Below the pieces are notes generated by a model. That model was not told where the DNA came from and did not search any database. It worked only from the letters and a program-made list of their open reading frames with translations. DNA of 64,000 nt from Latrodectus hesperus (Eukaryota > Arthropoda > Arachnida > Araneae > Theridiidae): the NCBI GenBank assembly GCA_037975125.1, contig CM075851.1, positions 126,650,981 through 126,714,980 of the forward strand. The letters run 5' to 3'. Below, piece after piece: positions 52,700 to 64,000 of the stretch. The first letter of the stretch is position 1, and the number at the start of each line of letters is the position of its first letter. Both the position numbers and the translations under genes were made by a program.

Positions 52700-52953
52700 G
52701 GCACAGGTGCCATAACATCCATGATTCTAAATTCTGAATTTTTTTGGCGAAAAAGAAATGTTGCCAAGATGACGTATCGTGACATGCGAGATGACGTAAA
52801 TACTAGGGTTACCAAAATAGAATTTTACGCATAATTCATATAGGTATCCATAAGCATGACGTAACAAAAACAAGGTTGCCAAATACATAAGAAAATCCGC
52901 AAAAAAATCGCCAATCTCAGAATTTGGCGCATGGATTATACGGCACCTGTGCC
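52700..52953 (-). mobile_element. TIR MITE, family M1 copy 2 (254 bp)
   Basis: It ends in GGCACAGGTGCC and GGCACCTGTGCC, and the inverted repeats extend imperfectly to about 38 bp (through ATCCATG...AAATTCTGA). It has an exact 8-bp target duplication AACCAATG (52692-52699 and 52954-52961). Relative to copy 1 it is inverted, with strong similarity along the whole length, including GGTAACCCTAGTATTTACG. It has no coding capacity, so it would depend on a transposase supplied elsewhere. Confidence 0.93.
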
Positions 52954-52961
52954 AACCAATG

Positions 52962-53491
52962 GTTTGCAATCCTAAAATGTCAAATAAACAACTTATGTTC
53001 TGGCAATACATGTAAGGATGCTATATGAGAAGAAATTGAAAGGATTTTAATATAAATGGACCATTCCTGAAATCCATTTGAAAGTCTTTAAATTTTTCTT
53101 TTTTGCTTTAAATAATAAGAGCTATTGTAATGAAATATTTGAAAGTTAAGTATGAAAGAAATGGTTTTTTAATGTATTGATATCGTAAAGAGAGATTAAA
53201 AATTATTTCAGATTCAACAATTCAGATTCATATCATAATGAGAAGCCATATCGTCAAAGCATTTTTTATAAGAATACTTCAGTCGTTTTAGGTATCCTCA
53301 AAAATTGATATTTATTGTTAAGCAATTCGTATTAATTTCAGTTAATTAACAACAATTATCTTTTTATTATCAAGCAATTGTAACACTTATATTCAATGAA
53401 CTTAAAATGATACATACTGTTTATCTTACTTTTCCTCCCAAATCCTAACGTATTCGAAAATTTAGTCAATTATCACATTTACACATATAAA
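52962..53491. other. AT-rich non-coding stretch
   Basis: No supportable gene. Confidence 0.6.
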
Positions 53492-56758
<3,267 letters not shown>

Positions 56759-56769
56759 TCTGAACACTT

Positions 56770-57057
56770 TTGTTGTTGTTGTTGTCGTGTGCCAGCTAGG
56801 CTGGCAATATGGGGTGCGCTGCTCTACTTTTTCAACTCAACCACATTTTGGTGTGGAGTCTGACTTCTTCAGTACACACATGCCATAGGGACCCATTTAT
56901 AGGGTAGGCAACCATTTACAACACATTCATACACATAAAGGACAAAGACAGGATTGATGGAGAGAGATAATAATACATCCATGCCCGAACTGGGATTCGA
57001 ACCCAGGACCTCCCTATCCGCAGTCAGGGACTCTGACCACTAGACAGGGCGGGCGGC
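56770..57057 (-). mobile_element. tRNA-derived SINE with (CAA)n tail, minus orientation
   Basis: On the minus strand the head reads TGTCTAGTGGTCAGAGTCC (A box) and GGGTTCGAATCCC (B box), then GGGCATGGATG, a body of about 200 bp and a CAACAACAACAA tail at 56770-56785. An 11-bp target duplication with one mismatch flanks it: TCTGAACACTT (56759-56769) and TCTGCACACTT (57058-57068). The tail unit is the same as that of the LINE fragment at 33626, hinting that this LINE clade mobilised it. Confidence 0.87.
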
Positions 57058-57068
57058 TCTGCACACTT

Positions 57069-58744
57069 CTAAGTGAATGAATTAAGCATAAATTTTTGGG
57101 ATTTTAAGCATCCACAAAGTGATACGAATTCATTCATGATTATTTTATAAAGTTTATTTACACATTTCAAATTGATGATGTAATCCGAGTAAATATATAT
57201 AATATATATGAAATATAATATAAAATACTAATTTCGACTGCTAGATTGACTAAAATGAATAATAAGATATCAATATGTGATATGCTGATGTAAGAAGTTC
57301 TGAATTAAATGGATACGCGTGATGTAAGTAATTTCAAATTAATATTTTTTCCTAGAAATTCTTCTCAATAATGGAATGAAAATAATCTCAATATTCAAAA
57401 GTGGTCTTACATTTGAAAATTAAATCTTAAGTTTTAGTTGAAAATGACTTGCAAAAAGTTTGAAAAGCACTTAATATGGCTGAGGAGAGCAAAAATACAA
57501 TTAAAAAGAATGACAATGTTAATGATATTATTCTTCACCGCATGCACTGGGATAAGGAAAGTTCAATGGTAAAAGAGAGACGGTAAGAAAAGGAGGCAAT
57601 AAGGAAATGGATAATTTCCAACCACGATTTTCAAAGAATAAGATTGTAAGTTCTTAGCTTAATTATTTCTCTCTGCTGCGAAAGAGTGGATATGTTTTAA
57701 ACTCTTGTGTGATTAAAATGACTCACTAGATTTTTTTTTACGATCTAAAAAAAAGCAAAATAAAATTGTGAATGCTTTCAACTTGATAAATCCGTAGTAA
57801 TAGTTAAATAAAAAGAAAAAGTCACTAAAACTTTTTTTTCTTGGAGAAATATTACAAGCTTATATTACAATTCTCAATTTTTATTTCTGTAATTTTCCAA
57901 TACTTTATTAACATAATCCATGGTTTTTACATAACTAAAAAAATTAGATTTCTTAAATATTAATTGAACATTTTTTGAAACAAATTGTTCAAATTATAAA
58001 TATTTTACCGAATTTAAAATTTAAAAGTAATAGGACTCGTGAATGCTGCTAGATTATTATCTCAATATGTATTTTAGGAAAATTAAAATTAGTAAATGAA
58101 TTTAATTTACATAATCATTTCGAAGAACAGTTTTGTTTGTTAAATATTTAATTTTTTTTTAAAATAAAACTTATTTTACGAACACTTAGAGCTTTTCTAT
58201 TTTCTTAATTATCTCCCTAAAAATCATTTTCCTATTGAAAGGCAGGTTTTTTTACTGTCTTCCAGTGTATAAATATAGAATAAATGATAATAGCACTTAA
58301 ATCATATAACAAGTTTCAAAATATTTAAATAATGTAAATGTATGTACGAATATAGATCTGTATACATTAATGTACATAATGGTAATTTGAGGTTATCAAT
58401 ATGGAATATATTAATAGAAAATAAACCTTTATATAGATAATAAAACACATATACTTGAACAATAGAAAACTGTTTTGTTTCTTAAAGTATAAAATCTTAC
58501 TTATATTAATTTTCTTACTTATATTAATTTTCTGTAATGGTAAACTAATGCTTACACATGACGGTACAATAAATTTTTATAAAAAAATTTGTATTTTTTT
58601 ATATTGTTTTCAAAAAAGAGTGATCAAAATTATTTAAAACTTTTAATCTTAATAAATTGATTTAATTACATAAATTATTAACAAACCCAGATTGAAATCT
58701 AATCCTATGAGTATGAAACTGGTAGGAGTTTAATTACTGCAACA
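57069..58744. other. AT-rich non-coding stretch
   Basis: No supportable gene. A frame near 58455-58637 is low-complexity and contains a short tandem duplication (CTTATATTAATTTT twice at about 58499-58532). Confidence 0.5.
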
Positions 58745-58753
58745 ATAAAAGTC

Positions 58754-59146
58754 GTTGAAGGCCATGGTAGCCTAGTGGTTAGGGTATCGGCCATCCTTCC
58801 AAGAATGGGTTCGATTCCCAACTCAGCCAAAGACCCACCAAGTACATGCGATATACGTGCTCGTTAAATCTGTGGAATCGAAAGTCCTGTGGTCAGTCGT
58901 TGAGCATTTACCATGGGTGCAATGATCTGGAGAAATTTACTCCCCCTTCAGATCAAAGCCAAAATTGAGGGAGTAGATCCTCTGGTGCTGCCATCTATCG
59001 GAGGATTTGAAGAGCAAAAGTCGTACTTTCACCTTCATGGTACTCTGATTAAATGAAAGTCGCCCCCAATAGACTTAAATTCGCATAGCCGAGGCATAGC
59101 GAGCTTGGCTTGTCCAAGTGTCATAAGTAACAATAAGAACAAAAAC
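58754..59146 (+). mobile_element. tRNA-derived SINE family S1, copy 2
   Basis: This is the better-preserved copy. The head has TGGTAGCCTAGTGGTTAGGG (A box) and GGGTTCGATTCCC (B box), ending CAGCC. The S1 body follows and ends GTCCAAGTGTCATAAGTAAC, with an A-rich tail. A 9-bp target duplication ATAAAAGTC (58745-58753 and 59147-59155) brackets it. The tRNA-like head does not fold as a functional tRNA gene and is continuous with the SINE body. Confidence 0.88.
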
Positions 59147-59155
59147 ATAAAAGTC

Positions 59156-60369
59156 ATATTCCAACAATCCTCACTGACAATAGGCAAAGAACTAGCATCT
59201 ATCAAAATCCGATATTTGCTGGGAATCATTTATTTTTATTATTCTAGGCATGACAAAATATTTTGAAGGACCTCATTCATGATTTTTGAATAAGAAAGAA
59301 TTTGAACAACTTTTCTTTTATGCAGTCCTTCAAATACCACCTGTCAATTCTGTCTCATCAAAATGAGCTTAAATACCAGAGATTTGCATATTTCAAAGTC
59401 TTCTTCCTAGCAGTGTGTATTTGAGGCTGTTTTATAATGCTTTTCTGCAATTGATACTTAAAGATCGTATATTGCTTTTTTATTTTATTGTCATTTAAGT
59501 AGAAAGGAACTACAACGCAATGCACGTTAAATGTAAAGTAAATTATAATGCCTTCCATTTTATAATTTACAATCAAATTTGCAAAATTATTTGTCAATTT
59601 TTTTTAATCAAAATACTTATTTAAAATTATTGTAAGAATACTTGTTTTAAAAGAGTAGTTGAATTCAAATGTCTTTTTTTCAAAGTCTCGTAAATGTTTC
59701 ACAGAAAATAAGCTTAAAAATAAAATGTATTTCCAAGTTAACATCATAATTGAATTAAAACTGTTCAATCCTTCTACCATTTCTGAGAGTAAATATTTTG
59801 TGTTATTCAAAAATAAGTCGTTGAAAAATAATAGAAAAATCATGCATTGAGACCAAATTTTCAGTAAAACATTTGAATAGTATTTTAAAAATCAACATTT
59901 TAAATCATAATTATTTAAAATATTACATACAATTTGGTGTTTACAAAACGGTTATGCTAAATAATATTGTAAAAATGTAGCATATTACTGAATTATTTTC
60001 ATTTTCTTCTGATGGAAATATTACATAATACAATAATTTATAATTTAATTACATACTACATTGAAATGGAATTTTTAAGTTCTAAAACAAATACTTTTGT
60101 AATATAAAAATGAAACTGAAAATCACAAACTCGGTACATTTTTTCTCATTATCACATATTTTCTTCGACATTTGAATTTCTAAATTAACAGTGAAAGTGT
60201 TAAACTGACTTTCCACATTGAAATTTATCTATATTTATGAAGAAAAAAGTCATAAAAAACCTGGAATTAAAATAAACCTGCTGCAATAAATTTCAAGTCG
60301 CTTTTCATATTTAAATTATTTGCTTTTTATAAATCAATATACAAATAACAATCATTGTTAGAATAAGTA

Positions 60370-60375
<6 letters not shown>
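59156..60375. other. AT-rich non-coding stretch
   Basis: Overlapping 60-80 codon frames at 59358-59850 on both strands are low-complexity and without homology. No gene is supported. Confidence 0.55.

Positions 60376-60431
<56 letters not shown>
60376..60431. repeat. Short (AT)n microsatellite
   Basis: About 55 bp of alternating TA. Confidence 0.95.
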
Positions 60432-63582
<3,151 letters not shown>

Positions 63583-64000
63583 AGAGATAGCAAATATAAG
63601 CATTAGCATTATAAGTATACCAATGCATAATGGTCAGAGATCACTGATTGCATAAGCTCAAGTTCTGCCCCCAATGATGTTTGACAGTATGTTGCTTTTA
63701 TTGTAAGTATTGTTTTTGTTTGAATGTGAAATGTTCAGTAGCTATAATAAAAAGTATGTTCTCTCTAGATCCTTAACTATCATGAAACATCTGATCAGCG
63801 GTTCCCAAGTGAAAGATGTAAATAATAATTTGAGAATATATGTGAAAATATACCAAAAAATATACTCAAAAATATAGAAATATGTCTAATAGTAAATGTC
63901 AGACGTGGTTTCGCTGTGTGTCGATAATCAAGATAATTGTTTCCATATTGTTTGTAAATTTATCACTTATTAATTTTAAAATGACGATACTATTTTTATT
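63583..64000. other. AT-rich non-coding stretch
   Basis: Nothing recognised up to the window edge. Confidence 0.5.

Noticed and set aside
58758..58830. A functional tRNA gene
   Set aside because: A and B boxes are present, but the acceptor ends pair poorly and the sequence continues into a SINE body shared with 45031-45410.
59358..59850. Three overlapping 63-79 codon frames
   Set aside because: They are low-complexity, rich in Asn, Lys, Ile and Phe as expected from AT-rich DNA, and have no splice context.

Overview
This is nuclear DNA from an animal, not a bacterium or virus. It is very AT-rich, has no run of closely packed open frames, and carries spliced coding sequence, many long (AT)n microsatellites, tRNA-derived SINEs and decayed transposons. 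The extracellular CUB-EGF coding exon and the transposon types suit an arthropod, and I lean towards an arachnid such as a spider. That taxonomic step is inference.

Only one stretch is convincing protein-coding sequence. It is a minus-strand exon at 14512-15212 encoding a signal peptide, a CUB domain, one complete EGF-like domain and the start of a second, ending at a splice donor. Its remaining exons should lie at lower coordinates; I could not identify any of them before position 1. Three further exon-like segments (2400-2531 on +, 15458-15570 on -, 29175-29272 on -) have splice sites and an open frame but no recognisable homology. A GC-richer, promoter-like island at 20600-21010 lies upstream of the CUB-EGF exon in its direction of transcription.

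The rest is mobile and repetitive DNA. There is a Tc1/mariner transposase pseudogene (18613-19319), a Mutator-like transposase pseudogene (49845-50345) and a 5'-truncated non-LTR retrotransposon tail with RNase H remains (33626-34145). Two copies of one terminal-inverted-repeat MITE family (31581-31827 and 52700-52953) each have an exact 8-bp target duplication. Six tRNA-headed SINE copies are present, two of them from one family, plus a short GC-rich retroposon-like insert (29950-30057). About sixteen microsatellites occur, most of them (AT)n and many over 100 bp, along with several strong hairpins.

The remaining sequence is AT-rich intron or intergenic DNA in which I see no gene. I did not find a multi-gene system. 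The items most worth a second look are the MITE family, the CUB-EGF gene, the Mutator-like remnant, the SINE families and the three candidate exons.
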